Source: Winogradskya consettensis (GTDB taxonomy: Bacteria > Actinomycetota > Actinomycetes > Mycobacteriales > Micromonosporaceae). Taken from it: a DNA stretch of 64,000 nucleotides. This document shows positions 8,412 to 17,408 of the stretch, piece by piece (the first letter of the stretch is position 1; each line of letters begins with the position of its first letter). The DNA lies in the NCBI RefSeq assembly GCF_018332715.1, contig NZ_BOQP01000004.1, positions 248,001 to 312,000 on the forward strand, read 5' to 3'. Made by a program: the position numbers and the translations under genes. The notes under the pieces were generated by a model that saw nothing but the letters and a program-made list of their open reading frames with translations, had not been told where the DNA came from and ran no database searches.

Positions 8412-8936
8412 GTGACTTCCTCGGGCGACCGCGACACCGGTCCGGTGAACGCTGGGCCGGTGCCGCCGGGTGGCTGGCTCGACGCCGACCAGCAGCGCGC
8501 CTGGCTTGCGTTCATGCGGGTCCAGCTGCGGATGACCTTCGAGATGAACCGGCAGCTCCAGGCCGAATCGGGCTTGTCGCTGCCGGACTACGACGTCCTC
8601 AACGCCCTGAGCGACTCCCCCGGCGACACCCTCAGCGTCACCGCCCTCGCCGCCCGCCTCGGCTGGGAACGCAGCCGCCTCTCCCACCACACCAAGCGCA
8701 TGGCCGGCCGCGGCCTGATCAGCACCGACCCGGCCGGCACCGACCGCCGCGTCACCGAGGTCTCACTCACCACCCCGGGCCGCCGCGCCATCGAAGCCGC
8801 CGCCGCGGGCCACGTCGAACTCGTCCGCCGCCTCTTCTTCGACGGCCTCTCCCCCGACGCGGTCCGCAGCCTCAGCACAACCCTCGAACTCGTCTACGCC
8901 AACGTCCTCGACCGAGGGTCCCTGCCCAGACCTTAG
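8412..8936 (+). CDS. MarR-family regulator
   Basis: A 174-aa winged-helix regulator. The recognition region reads LSVTALAARLGWERSRLSHH and the wing includes TDRRVTEVSLT, both typical of MarR. The GTG start is chosen because GATACT at 8400-8405 sits 6 nt upstream, as expected for a leaderless transcript, and no Shine-Dalgarno sequence is visible. It lies 31 bp behind the permease gene in the same direction, so it probably controls the exporter, possibly through the inverted repeat at 5795-5824. No conserved cysteine typical of OhrR-type thiol sensing is seen. Confidence 0.88.
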   Translation: MTSSGDRDTGPVNAGPVPPGGWLDADQQRAWLAFMRVQLRMTFEMNRQLQAESGLSLPDYDVLNALSDSPGDTLSVTALAARLGWERSRLSHHTKRMAGRGLISTDPAGTDRRVTEVSLTTPGRRAIEAAAAGHVELVRRLFFDGLSPDAVRSLSTTLELVYANVLDRGSLPRP

Positions 8937-9085
8937 GGCGCACCTGTTCTTCTGTCAGACGCGATTGGCCGGATCTGAGGAGCAACACCGCATTAAGTTG
9001 TCGCGGACCGTTCCGCGAGGCTGAATGTGAAGGCCCGCTCATGGTGGGATATCGGAGCGGCATCGGCACGGTCGTCGTTACCTTC

Positions 9086-9130
9086 AGGGAACCGTGGCAC
9101 CACAAGGGAACCATGGCACAGAATTGTGCC
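9086..9130. repeat. Direct repeat and hairpin in the 8937-9274 intergenic region
   Basis: AGGGAACCGTGGCAC (9086-9100) recurs with one change at 9105-9119, a 19-bp period that would place two protein dimers about two helical turns apart. The second copy runs into GGCACA-GAAT-TGTGCC (9115-9130). The remainder of 8937-9274 shows no convincing gene. These are candidate binding sites for regulation of the oxidoreductase gene at 9275. Confidence 0.45.
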
Positions 9131-9274
9131 TTATTGCCGGAGCCATCGTGGATGCACCATGCTGGATCAGTTCCTGACGGGAACCGAAACGTCAGTGCTG
9201 AGCGATTCTCAATGGGGCCTTCACCCTGAGAAGTCGACAGCTCCCCATTCTGCGCCCTGTTACAGGAGTCCCGT

Positions 9275-10243
9275 ATGCGATCGATCCAGATCACGGCCCT
9301 CACCGGCCCCGCGTCACTGGAGCTCGTCGACGTCGACGAGCCGGTTCCGAGCGCCGATTCGGTCATCATCGACGTGCACGTCGCCGGCGTCGCTTTCCCC
9401 GAGGTGCTGCAGAGTCATGGCGAGTACCACGTCCAGCACGCGCTTCCGTTCATTCCCGGCACCGAGGTCGCCGGGACCGTCCGATCCGCTCCGGCGAACA
9501 GCCTTCTGAGGGTGGGTCAGCGGGTAGCGGCCTTCACCGGGATCGGTGGGTACGCCGAGGTGGCGGCTGCGGCCCCGGCCGCGGTCTTTCCCCTTCCCGA
9601 CAATGTGTCCTTCTCGACGGGTGCCGCACTGCCCATGAACTACGGAACCGTGCACTTCGCCCTGGTACGCCGCGGGAGGCTGAAGCCGGGTGACACGGTT
9701 CTGGTTCAGGGTGCGGCCGGCGGCGTCGGGACCGCCGCGGTGCAGCTGGCTGCCGCGCTCGGCGCCAGGGTCATCGCGGTCGTGTCCGCATCGGACAAGA
9801 TTGATACGGCGAGGGCGGCCGGCGCCGACGAGGTTGTCCTGGCGAACGGTTTCGCGGAGGCCGTACGGGAAAAGACCGCGGGCCGGGGTGTTGACATCGT
9901 GGTCGACCCCGTCGGGGGCGATCGGTTCGCCGACTCGCTGGGCAGCCTCGCCCCCGAGGGACGTCTTCTGGTCATCGGCTTCACCGGCGGCGAGATCCCT
10001 CAGGTCAGGGTCGACAGTCTCATGTACAACAACGTCGACGTCCTGGGAGTCGGCTGGGGCGCGTTCTGGATGAGGCAACCCGCCTTCCTCCAGGAGCAGT
10101 GGGTGGCGCTACTGCCTCTGCTGGAGGCGGGGCGGCTCCAGCCCGTGCTCGCGCGGCGTTTCCCCCTCGCCGAGGCGTCGCAGGCACTGCTCGAGCTCGA
10201 CCAGCGCCGCGTGCGGGGCAAGGTGCTGCTCGACGTCCGGTGA
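9275..10243 (+). CDS. NADPH:quinone oxidoreductase-like zinc-free MDR dehydrogenase
   Basis: A 322-aa medium-chain dehydrogenase/reductase. The N-terminal GroES-like domain is followed by the nucleotide-binding loop GAAGGVGTAAVQLA near 149-162, the AxxGxxG variant used by quinone oxidoreductases and crotonyl-CoA-type reductases. No structural or catalytic zinc cysteines are evident. A GGAG ribosome site precedes the ATG. The family reduces quinones, enones or similar electrophiles with NADPH. It stands alone behind a repeat-containing leader. The precise substrate cannot be assigned. Confidence 0.9.
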   Translation: MRSIQITALTGPASLELVDVDEPVPSADSVIIDVHVAGVAFPEVLQSHGEYHVQHALPFIPGTEVAGTVRSAPANSLLRVGQRVAAFTGIGGYAEVAAAAPAAVFPLPDNVSFSTGAALPMNYGTVHFALVRRGRLKPGDTVLVQGAAGGVGTAAVQLAAALGARVIAVVSASDKIDTARAAGADEVVLANGFAEAVREKTAGRGVDIVVDPVGGDRFADSLGSLAPEGRLLVIGFTGGEIPQVRVDSLMYNNVDVLGVGWGAFWMRQPAFLQEQWVALLPLLEAGRLQPVLARRFPLAEASQALLELDQRRVRGKVLLDVR

Positions 10244-10262
10244 GCCGTAACCGGATGTTGCC

Positions 10263-10700
10263 CTAAGCGCTCGTCAGTTGGGTGCAGAGGACGTCGAGCG
10301 TGTTGGTGGCGCGGGCGAGCCCGAGATGGTCGATGTAGTCGCGTGACTCGACGATCACCCCGTCGCGGATCCGGAAGACGATGATGCACGGCGCGGCCCA
10401 GTCTCCCTCGCCGCGGTAGGTGAACTCGCCGATGACCACCTCGGGGTCGGCGGTGTGATGAACGCGCACATCCTCGACGCGGAAGCCTGCCAGGCCGGCC
10501 GCCCCCGCCGCGGCGAAGTGCTGCCGGAGTGCTTCGCGGCTGAGCAGCGGGGTGTCGCCGAGCGGGGCCATCGGGTGCCGCACATCGGTTTCCTCGGCGT
10601 AGAAGCCGGCCAGCTCGTCGACCTGGTCACGATCGCCGTTCTGCAGCCGGCAGGCGCCGTCGAGCATGGCACGGAAGGTGTCTTCGGGGGTGCGCATCAT
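10263..10700 (-). CDS. NTF2-like / SnoaL-type protein
   Basis: A 145-aa protein of the NTF2-like cone fold, seen in the helical start (DTFRAMLDGACRLQNGD), the HPMAPLGD segment and the C-terminal strand pattern FRIRDGVIVESRDYIDHLGL. Members are polyketide cyclases, isomerases or ligand-binding proteins. An AAGGG ribosome site lies 6 nt before the ATG. The gene has its own promoter in the 71-bp gap behind rph, with two near-identical palindromic operators, so it is tightly repressed independently of rph. The ligand or substrate is unknown. Confidence 0.8.
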   Translation of the reverse strand: MMRTPEDTFRAMLDGACRLQNGDRDQVDELAGFYAEETDVRHPMAPLGDTPLLSREALRQHFAAAGAAGLAGFRVEDVRVHHTADPEVVIGEFTYRGEGDWAAPCIIVFRIRDGVIVESRDYIDHLGLARATNTLDVLCTQLTSA

Positions 10701-10715
10701 GGATACCCTTCTAAG

Positions 10716-10762
10716 CGGAGTCTTCGCTCCGAATAATACGGAGTCCAGACTCCGAATAGCAA
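10716..10762 (-). promoter_or_regulatory. Promoter with two tandem operators before the NTF2-like gene
   Basis: On the minus strand TTGCTA (10762-10757) and TATTAT (10738-10733) are separated by 18 nt containing the perfect palindrome CGGAGTCCAGACTCCG (10739-10754). A second copy, CGGAGTCTTCGCTCCG (10716-10731), lies just downstream of the -10 box. Each is followed on the plus strand by AATA, giving two 20-bp units 23 bp apart. The layout is that of TetR-type repression; no repressor gene is adjacent. Confidence 0.75.
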
Positions 10763-10771
10763 GGGGACCCG

Positions 10772-13228
10772 TCAGCGGTCCAGGAGTTCGACGTAGCCGT
10801 CGGTGCCGTGGACGCGGATGTGCTGGCCGTCCTGGATCAGCTGGGTCGCGCGGGCGACGCCGACGACGGCGGGGAGGCCGTATTCGCGGGCGATGACCGC
10901 GCCGTGGGTCATCAGGCCGCCGACTTCGGTGACCAGGGCGGTGATGCCGACGAAGAGGGGGGACCAGCTGGGGTCGGTGTAGGTCGTGATCAGGATGTCG
11001 CCGGGGGCGAGGTCGGCGTGGGCGAGGTCGAGGATGACGCGGGCGCGGCCTTCGACGGTGCCGGCGGAGACCGCGAGGCCGATCAGGGCACCGGGCGGGA
11101 CGTCGTCGCGGCGGTACGCGCCGTTCAGGGCTTCGCCGTCCGAGGTGATGACCCGGGGCGGGGTCAGGGCCCGGTGGGCGCGGAAGTCGGCTCTGCGCTG
11201 CTCGATCAGCGTGGGATCGGCGTGCTGTGTGCGTACGGTGGCGTGGAGCTCTTGGAATGTGAGGTAGAAGATGTCCTCGCGGTCGGGGAGCACGCCGGCG
11301 CGGACGAGGCGGTCGGCCTCGGCGAGCAGGGCCTGTTTGTAGACGAAGGTGCGGCTGACGATGGCGTACTTAGGGTATTCGCGGTAGCCGATGAAAGTGC
11401 GTACCCGGTCGATCATGCGCTTGGTCTCGGTTGCCTTCTCCTCGCCGTCGGGCAGCTCCCGCAGCCGCGCCAGGACCTCCAATTCCTTCTCGTAGGCCTT
11501 TCTGCGCCCCTCCTCGAAACGCCGCCCGGCCGCACCCGGCTCGAAGTTCCGGACGTTGTCGAGAATCGCGGGCACGAGCGTGGCGGGCTGTTCACTCCAG
11601 CGTGGCCGGGTGATGTCGATCTCGCCGGCGCAGCGCATGCCGTACTTGTCGAGATAGGCCCTGATGGCCTCGCCCGGAACGTCCCCGATCCTGTCGAGAA
11701 AGTCGTCCCCCTGCAGAAGCTCAATCGTCTCCGGGTACGCGCGGACCACGTCAGCGACATCGAGCAGTTCCAGCCCCATCTCCGCGGTGATGTTGCCGGG
11801 CGCGGACAGCGTGAGGGTGCCCGCGGCGTTCGTCTCGCCGAGCCATTCCCGCAGCTTGTCGTCGAGCCACCAGGCGGTCTCCATCCCCGCCATGATCACC
11901 TGGATGCTCAGGGGATCGCTGAGGAGCCGCTTGTGCTCCTCGAACGCCTCCAGCAGGAAGTCGAACAGCGCCGGACCCGACTTGGCCGCGATCTCCTGCC
12001 GCAGGGTGGCGAGGGCCGTCCGGCTGCGCTCGATCAGCTCGGTGACGATGGCGGGATCGGTCTCGACCGGGGTGGCGGGCCCGCCCCTGGCCGGGCGCGC
12101 GGGGCCGGCGTCCGGCGCTCCGGCAACGAAGTCGCCACGGTCGAGGACCGTCTCCAGCGCGTCCCTGGTCAGCGGATCGATCCGGCCGGCCATCTCCAGG
12201 AAGCCGGCCCGGCCCGCCGGCGACGCCAGCATCCGGGTGCCGTCGACGAACAGCCGCCCACCGGCCTCGAGCATCGGCGCCATCGCCGTGAGCTGCCACA
12301 TCGACGTGCCGAGGGGCTTCATGGCGTCGGTCATCATCTGCTGGTGCCCGACCGAGAGGTAGACGTGGTTCTCGCCGTCGGGGGTTCCGGGGACGGGGAA
12401 CAGCGTGGTGACCGGCCGGCTCTGCACGAGCTGGAACTCGTCGCCGGCGAGGCACCACTCGATGTCCTGCGGGCGGCCGAAATGCGCTTCGACCTGCCGC
12501 CCGATCCGCACGAGCCGCAGGACCTGCGCATCCGTCAGCGCGGGCTGCGCGGCGGCTGCCGATCGGGAAATGATCTCCCCGTCGCGGATCCGGTAGCCGT
12601 CGGGATTGACCAGGCCGGAGACGAGCGCATCGCCGAGCCCGAACCCGGCGTCCACCGTGGCGACCCTGCGGTTGCCCGTGACGGGATCCGCAGTGAACAG
12701 GACCCCGGCCGCTTCCGCCGCGACCATGCGTTGCACGACGACTGCCATGCTGACCGTACGGTGATCGATGCCGTGGTGATTGCGATAGCTCACCGCCCGC
12801 TCGGTGAACAGCGAGGCCCAGCACCGTCTGATGTGCTCGAGGACCGCCTCCGGACCGATGACGTTCAGGTAGGAGTCCTGCTGACCGGCGAACGAGGCCG
12901 TCGGCAGGTCCTCGGCGGTGGCGCTGGAACGCACCGCGTACGCGTGCGGGGTCAGCGCCGCCGTGATCGCCGCCGCGAGATCGTCCGGGATGGGGGTGCT
13001 CTCGATGATCCGGCGGACGGAATCCACGCCGAGCCGATCGATCCGGTCCCCGATCGACGGCAGGACCCGCCGGAACGCCTCCGTCGTCACGACGAAACCG
13101 GGCGGCACCTCGACGCCCTCGATCCGCGACAACTCCCCCAGATTCGCACCCTTGCCCCCGGCGACCGCGACCCGGGTCGCGTCCACCCCGTGCAGATCCA
13201 GCAGGTACACACTCACGCAAAGCCCCAT
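10772..13228 (-). CDS. rph: Rifampin phosphotransferase
   Basis: An 818-aa, three-domain enzyme that inactivates rifamycins by phosphorylating the ansa bridge, using ATP and producing AMP and phosphate. The N-terminal ATP-binding domain shows GGKGANLGEL near 25-34 and RSSATAEDLPTASFAGQQDS near 100-119. The central part is the rifamycin-binding domain. The C-terminal swivelling domain has GGLMTHGAVIAREYG with the phosphate-carrying His near residue 775. That motif distinguishes it from PEP synthase, which it otherwise resembles. ATG 13228 is preferred over the upstream GTG at 13267 because the regulatory palindrome at 13273-13291 would otherwise be only 5 nt from the start. Confidence 0.87.
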   Translation of the reverse strand: MGLCVSVYLLDLHGVDATRVAVAGGKGANLGELSRIEGVEVPPGFVVTTEAFRRVLPSIGDRIDRLGVDSVRRIIESTPIPDDLAAAITAALTPHAYAVRSSATAEDLPTASFAGQQDSYLNVIGPEAVLEHIRRCWASLFTERAVSYRNHHGIDHRTVSMAVVVQRMVAAEAAGVLFTADPVTGNRRVATVDAGFGLGDALVSGLVNPDGYRIRDGEIISRSAAAAQPALTDAQVLRLVRIGRQVEAHFGRPQDIEWCLAGDEFQLVQSRPVTTLFPVPGTPDGENHVYLSVGHQQMMTDAMKPLGTSMWQLTAMAPMLEAGGRLFVDGTRMLASPAGRAGFLEMAGRIDPLTRDALETVLDRGDFVAGAPDAGPARPARGGPATPVETDPAIVTELIERSRTALATLRQEIAAKSGPALFDFLLEAFEEHKRLLSDPLSIQVIMAGMETAWWLDDKLREWLGETNAAGTLTLSAPGNITAEMGLELLDVADVVRAYPETIELLQGDDFLDRIGDVPGEAIRAYLDKYGMRCAGEIDITRPRWSEQPATLVPAILDNVRNFEPGAAGRRFEEGRRKAYEKELEVLARLRELPDGEEKATETKRMIDRVRTFIGYREYPKYAIVSRTFVYKQALLAEADRLVRAGVLPDREDIFYLTFQELHATVRTQHADPTLIEQRRADFRAHRALTPPRVITSDGEALNGAYRRDDVPPGALIGLAVSAGTVEGRARVILDLAHADLAPGDILITTYTDPSWSPLFVGITALVTEVGGLMTHGAVIAREYGLPAVVGVARATQLIQDGQHIRVHGTDGYVELLDR

Positions 13229-13272
13229 TTCCGCAGGTGAAAGCCCCGGCCGACAATTCTGCGCCACGGACC

Positions 13273-13291
13273 GGGCCTTGCCGCAAGCCCC
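13273..13291 (-). promoter_or_regulatory. Rifamycin-associated element (RAE)
   Basis: On the minus strand the 19-bp sequence is GGGGCTTGCGGCAAGGCCC, an inverted repeat with one mismatch. From memory it matches the element described upstream of rifamycin-inactivation genes in actinomycetes. It lies 44 nt before the chosen rph start, with a TATAGC-like -10 just upstream, as expected for rifamycin-inducible rph. Confidence 0.85.
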
Positions 13292-13337
13292 CCTCTGCGC
13301 TATACGTTAGAAGTGGCGGGAGGCAGTTTGTGCCCTT

Positions 13338-16300
13338 TCACCGGTCCGCTCCCATCCCATCCGCTCCCATGTAGAGGCGGGCGCCGGCGAGCCGCCGGGG
13401 CAGCGCGGCTCCCGCGAGCGCGCTCAGCCCGAGAGCCAGGCCGAGCAGCAGCACGACCGTTCCGCCCGCACCCCACCAGTCGAGCACCAGCGCCGGTTCC
13501 GGGACCGGGCGCGCGGCCTGCGGGGTGAGCACGAGCAGCGGCGCCACCGTCGCCGTCACGGCCACCCCGACAGCCAGGCCGGCCAGCACACCGACGCCCG
13601 CGAGGAACGCCTGCTCGGTGAGGAGCGCGCGGGTCAGCACCCGTGGTCCCGCACCGAGGGTGTGCAGCACCGCCAGTTCCCTGAGCCGCCGCCGGGTCGT
13701 GGTGCGGATGTCGAGAAGCATTCCGGTGGCGGCCAGCAGCAGGGCACCGATCGCCGCGGCCAGCAGAGCGGTGCGCCCGCCCACGCCGTACGCGTCGCTT
13801 CCGGACGACGCCGCGACGGTCCGCCGGTCCAGGACGTGCAGCCCGCCCAGCTTGGCGGCGGCTGCTGCCGTCCCGTCATGCGTACGCGCGTCAGCGGTCA
13901 CCCACCACTCCGCCGTCGGATGCACGATCCCCGCCGTGGACCACAGGTAGTCCCGCAGCGTCGGCAGGTCCGCGAGGAACGCGGCCGGGTCGTCGCTGCC
14001 CGGCACCGTGGTGATGGTGCCGGCCAGCCGGACGCGGACCTCCCCGCCACTGATACGCAGCGTGGCGAAGCTCCCCCGGTCAAGTTGGAGCCGGCGGCGG
14101 GCCTCCTCGGTGGTCACCACCGGGACGGCTACCGGCGTCACGGGCCGGACCAGGGCAAACCCGGTGCGCCCGGAGTACGCCGCCGGCACGGTGACGGCGA
14201 GACTGCCACCGCGGCCCGTGCTCCGCGAGCTCCGGCTTCCGGCCCGGGCCCACCCGCCGTCCAGCGCGACCGCGGCGCCGTCGACCGCCAGGCCGGACAT
14301 CCGCCAGCCGACCTTCGCGCCGCTGACCGCGTCCGTGGTGCCGGTGAACCCCGCGAGCCGCAGCCCCTTGTTGTCCGGAAGCGGCACGCTGAAGTCGCCT
14401 TCGGACAGCGGCACCGGCACGAATGTCCCGGCGTCGTCCATCAGCACGGCCGACAGCAGCGGCTTGCCCGAGATCCCGGTCAGCGTGAGCCGCCCGGTCA
14501 ACCGCCGGCCCGGTGGCAGCGCCACGGCGGGGGCATCGGCCCGGCGGGCGGTCAGCGTGGACGCGAGCGCATCGGCGCCGCCGTCGTACAGGTCGTCCCG
14601 GACGGTGATCGCCTTTCCGGCCTCGGCACCGTCCACCGCGACCAGCGCGGCCGACTCGTCACCGGTGGTGGGCCGGACGCTCTCGCGCCAGCCGGGCAGC
14701 ACCGTACGGGCGCCGGGCAGCACGGCCAGCTGCCGCTCGCGGCCGGCCGGAGCGGTCCCGGTGATCTCCTCGAGCCGCAGGTCCGCGCCGACGGCGTGGT
14801 CCGCCTGGTCGGTGACCGATCGGGCCGCGGTGGCTGCCAGGCACCAGCCCGCCGTGCCCGCGGCGACCGCGAGAGCCAGCAGGAACACCGGGCCTGCGTG
14901 CGGGCGGCGGCTCACCTGCCACATGCCCAGCACGGAACCGAACCCCGGCTCGCGGCCCAGCAGGCGTTGGGCGAGCCGGGTGGCCGGGGCCAGCAACCGC
15001 AGCGCCAGCGTGGCACCGGCGAGGATGCTCAGGGTCGGCGCCGCGGCCAGCAACGGGTCGATACCGAGGCCGCCGGCGCCGGAGAACAGCGGGGACGCGT
15101 ATTGCCGCAGCTGCAGCCACGCGAGCAGGGCCAGCACGAACAGCGCGACGTCGGCCCCGGAGCGGTGCAGCATCGAGCGGTGGGGCGGGCGCTCGCTCGT
15201 GTACGTACCGCGGCGCAGGACCGGAACCGTCATCGCCGCCACGCAGCCCAGTGCGGCGAGCCCGGCCACCAGCCACAGCACGCCGGCCGGCCGCATGCCA
15301 CCCGCGCCGTGCAGACCGAGATACCCGTACGCGCCCGCCACGTGCACCGCTGCGGCGGCGGCCGGGGGCGCCAGCAGCGCGGAGGGCAGCACGAGTGCCG
15401 TGGCTTCCGCGGCGGCCAGCCCGGCGAGCTGAGCGGTGCCGGCACCACGGGCTCGCAGCAGCGCCGAGTCGGGGCGCCGGTGCTCGACGAGCAGGACCGC
15501 GACCAGCACCAGCGCCAGCCCGCTGAGGAGCCCGGTCAGCAGCATCGGGGTGACCAGCGCGGATCTGCCCACGAGGTCCGCGCGGAGGAGGGCGTCGGCG
15601 AGGGTGTCGATGCCACTCTCCACACTCGCGGAAGTGCCGAGCCCGGTCTCTTCCGGAAGCACGTCCCGCTCGGCGCCGACGGCTGCGGCGACCTCGCGTA
15701 CGGTTGCGGGCCCGGCGCCGTCGAGGTCGATCGCGGCCAGCCAGGCCCCCGACGCGTCCGAAGCGAAGCGGCTCGTGAAGCCGGCCCGATCCACGACCAG
15801 CGGCCCGTAGGTCGCCGAGCCGGGCACCACCCCGGACGTGACGTCGGGGGTGAGCCGCCAGAACGGATCCGCGAGGTCCCGGGGCCGCCACACCCCGCTG
15901 ACCACCAGCGGCGTCACCCGGCCGGTACGCCGGTCCACAACCGGCATCCGCCCGCCGGGCCCGACACCGAGCACCTCGGCCGCGGCCACCCCGACCACTG
16001 TCTCGACCGGCGTCGCCCCCGGCCGCGGCCAGGATCCGGCGACCAGGTCCGCGTGCCCGGGCAGGTCATCGAGCTGGACGACGTCGGCGAACACCACCCC
16101 GGCCTGGTCCGGCACCGCGGCGCCGGTCCCGCCGGCCAGGGCGAACCCGGAGGCGTACGCGGCCGCCGAGACCCGGACGTCCCGGCCCGCGAACCCGGGC
16201 GCCAGCCGAGCCCGGACCGCCGGGTCGTGCGCGGTGAACCCCGCCCCGCGAACCAGCACGGAACTCCGCTCCGGGCCGCCCGACGTTATGGTGTCGGCGG

Positions 16301-16433
16301 CGCCCGCGACCACGACCTCCCGGCCGTACGCGACAAGCCCGGTCAGCAGCACGGTAGCAAGCAACGCCACCGCGGCCGCGGCACCCAGCAACGAACGCGC
16401 CCCGGCCGCCCGCCGCACGATCAGAACTCTCAC
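13338..16433 (-). CDS. Large FtsX-type ABC permease without adjacent ATPase
   Basis: A 1031-aa membrane protein. An N-terminal membrane anchor (about 15-35) is followed by a large extracytoplasmic domain, a first group of membrane helices (about 300-510), a second large extracytoplasmic domain and a C-terminal FtsX module with RRLRELAVLHTLGAGPRVLTRAL. GTG 16433 is chosen because membrane insertion starts directly after it; the longer frame to 16583 has no such character. The 10-bp palindrome TGACATGTCA at 16446-16455 lies just upstream and could be an operator. No ATPase gene neighbours it, so the partner must be encoded elsewhere. Confidence 0.78.
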   Translation of the reverse strand: MRVLIVRRAAGARSLLGAAAAVALLATVLLTGLVAYGREVVVAGAADTITSGGPERSSVLVRGAGFTAHDPAVRARLAPGFAGRDVRVSAAAYASGFALAGGTGAAVPDQAGVVFADVVQLDDLPGHADLVAGSWPRPGATPVETVVGVAAAEVLGVGPGGRMPVVDRRTGRVTPLVVSGVWRPRDLADPFWRLTPDVTSGVVPGSATYGPLVVDRAGFTSRFASDASGAWLAAIDLDGAGPATVREVAAAVGAERDVLPEETGLGTSASVESGIDTLADALLRADLVGRSALVTPMLLTGLLSGLALVLVAVLLVEHRRPDSALLRARGAGTAQLAGLAAAEATALVLPSALLAPPAAAAAVHVAGAYGYLGLHGAGGMRPAGVLWLVAGLAALGCVAAMTVPVLRRGTYTSERPPHRSMLHRSGADVALFVLALLAWLQLRQYASPLFSGAGGLGIDPLLAAAPTLSILAGATLALRLLAPATRLAQRLLGREPGFGSVLGMWQVSRRPHAGPVFLLALAVAAGTAGWCLAATAARSVTDQADHAVGADLRLEEITGTAPAGRERQLAVLPGARTVLPGWRESVRPTTGDESAALVAVDGAEAGKAITVRDDLYDGGADALASTLTARRADAPAVALPPGRRLTGRLTLTGISGKPLLSAVLMDDAGTFVPVPLSEGDFSVPLPDNKGLRLAGFTGTTDAVSGAKVGWRMSGLAVDGAAVALDGGWARAGSRSSRSTGRGGSLAVTVPAAYSGRTGFALVRPVTPVAVPVVTTEEARRRLQLDRGSFATLRISGGEVRVRLAGTITTVPGSDDPAAFLADLPTLRDYLWSTAGIVHPTAEWWVTADARTHDGTAAAAAKLGGLHVLDRRTVAASSGSDAYGVGGRTALLAAAIGALLLAATGMLLDIRTTTRRRLRELAVLHTLGAGPRVLTRALLTEQAFLAGVGVLAGLAVGVAVTATVAPLLVLTPQAARPVPEPALVLDWWGAGGTVVLLLGLALGLSALAGAALPRRLAGARLYMGADGMGADR

Positions 16434-16660
16434 CGCGGTATTACATGACATGTCACAGTGCCCGAGCAACAACCGCCGGCGACTTTTTCTCAAACCTGTA
16501 TGAAGTCCGGCGGCTCGGCCATGGTCACCGCTGAGGGCCTCGGCGTGCGCGGAGAACGCCGGCGCCGACGCTCTCATCGCCAATCGGACGGCGATCGGGC
16601 CCCGGGAATCCTTCGACCTGATCTGAGGCGGACCCGGCGGGTTTCGGTGACGATGGGGAG

Positions 16661-17404
16661 ATGGATCAGCGCATTCTTGTCACCGGAGCCCGGCGGGGAA
16701 TCGGGGCCGCCCTCGCCATCGGTCTTGCCCGGCCCGGCGTGACCCTGTTGCTGCACCATTTCGGTGCCGCTGAGCAGACCGAGGGGGTGGCCCGGCTGTG
16801 CCGCGTGCTGGGGGCGCAGACCCGGACACTCGACGCCGACCTGGGCGATCCCGCCGCGGTGGGCGAGCTGGCGGGTGAGGCCGGCGCGGTGGACGTACTG
16901 ATCAATAATGCGGCCCGGGCCTCGAACGTGCCGATCGATCAGCTGAGCATCGACGAGTGGCTGGCCACGTTCGCGGTCAACGTCACGGCGTCGATGCTGC
17001 TCGCGCAGACGCTCGGTGCGGGGATGGCCGGTCGCGGGTGGGGGCGGATCATCAACGTCGTGTCGCCGACGGTGCTGCTCGGCGGGCCGTCCGGGCCGGC
17101 GTACGTGTCGAGCAAGGCCGCGCTGATCGGCCTGACCCGGTCGCTGGCGCGGGCTCTCGGTCCGCGCGGTGTCACCGTCAACGCGCTCTCCCCCGGCGCT
17201 ATCCGCACCGAGGGAGAGGACGAGCTGGAGGAGTCCGATCGCGCGGCGGGGCGGGGCCGGACCGATCTGGTGGCGACCCAGGCGGTTCCGCGGGAGCTGA
17301 TCCCGGAAGATCTGGTGGCCACCGTCCGGTTGCTCGCGTCGGACGGCTCGGGTGCGCTCACCGGGCAGGTGCTCGAAGTGGGCGGCGGGCTCGTCTTCCG
17401 CTGA
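16661..17404 (+). CDS. Short-chain dehydrogenase/reductase
   Basis: A 247-aa classical SDR. The cofactor motif TGARRGIG is at 8-15, INNAA at 81-85, N107, and the catalytic set S135, Y148 and K152 (YVSSK) is complete. The arginines in the cofactor loop favour NADP(H), as in FabG-like 3-oxoacyl reductases, but the substrate is open. GGGGAG abuts the ATG with no spacing, which is unusual; GACGAT 6 nt upstream could instead be the -10 of a leaderless transcript. The gene converges on the TetR gene, with 4 bp between the stop codons. Confidence 0.88.
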   Translation: MDQRILVTGARRGIGAALAIGLARPGVTLLLHHFGAAEQTEGVARLCRVLGAQTRTLDADLGDPAAVGELAGEAGAVDVLINNAARASNVPIDQLSIDEWLATFAVNVTASMLLAQTLGAGMAGRGWGRIINVVSPTVLLGGPSGPAYVSSKAALIGLTRSLARALGPRGVTVNALSPGAIRTEGEDELEESDRAAGRGRTDLVATQAVPRELIPEDLVATVRLLASDGSGALTGQVLEVGGGLVFR

Positions 17405-17408
17405 CGTC

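Noticed and set aside
9041-9229. 62-aa open frame in the 8937-9274 gap
   Set aside because: No ribosome site, no recognisable sequence, and it spans direct repeats and a hairpin that look regulatory.
10772-13228. Annotation as phosphoenolpyruvate synthase
   Set aside because: The swivelling-domain motif is MTHGAV rather than the TCHAAI type of PEP synthase, and a rifamycin-associated element lies upstream.
13662-16448. 928-codon open frame on the plus strand
   Set aside because: Antisense shadow of the FtsX permease; its product is Arg/Gly/Gln-rich without domain character. The same applies to long frames opposite rph, eccC, the glycosidase and the SARP genes.
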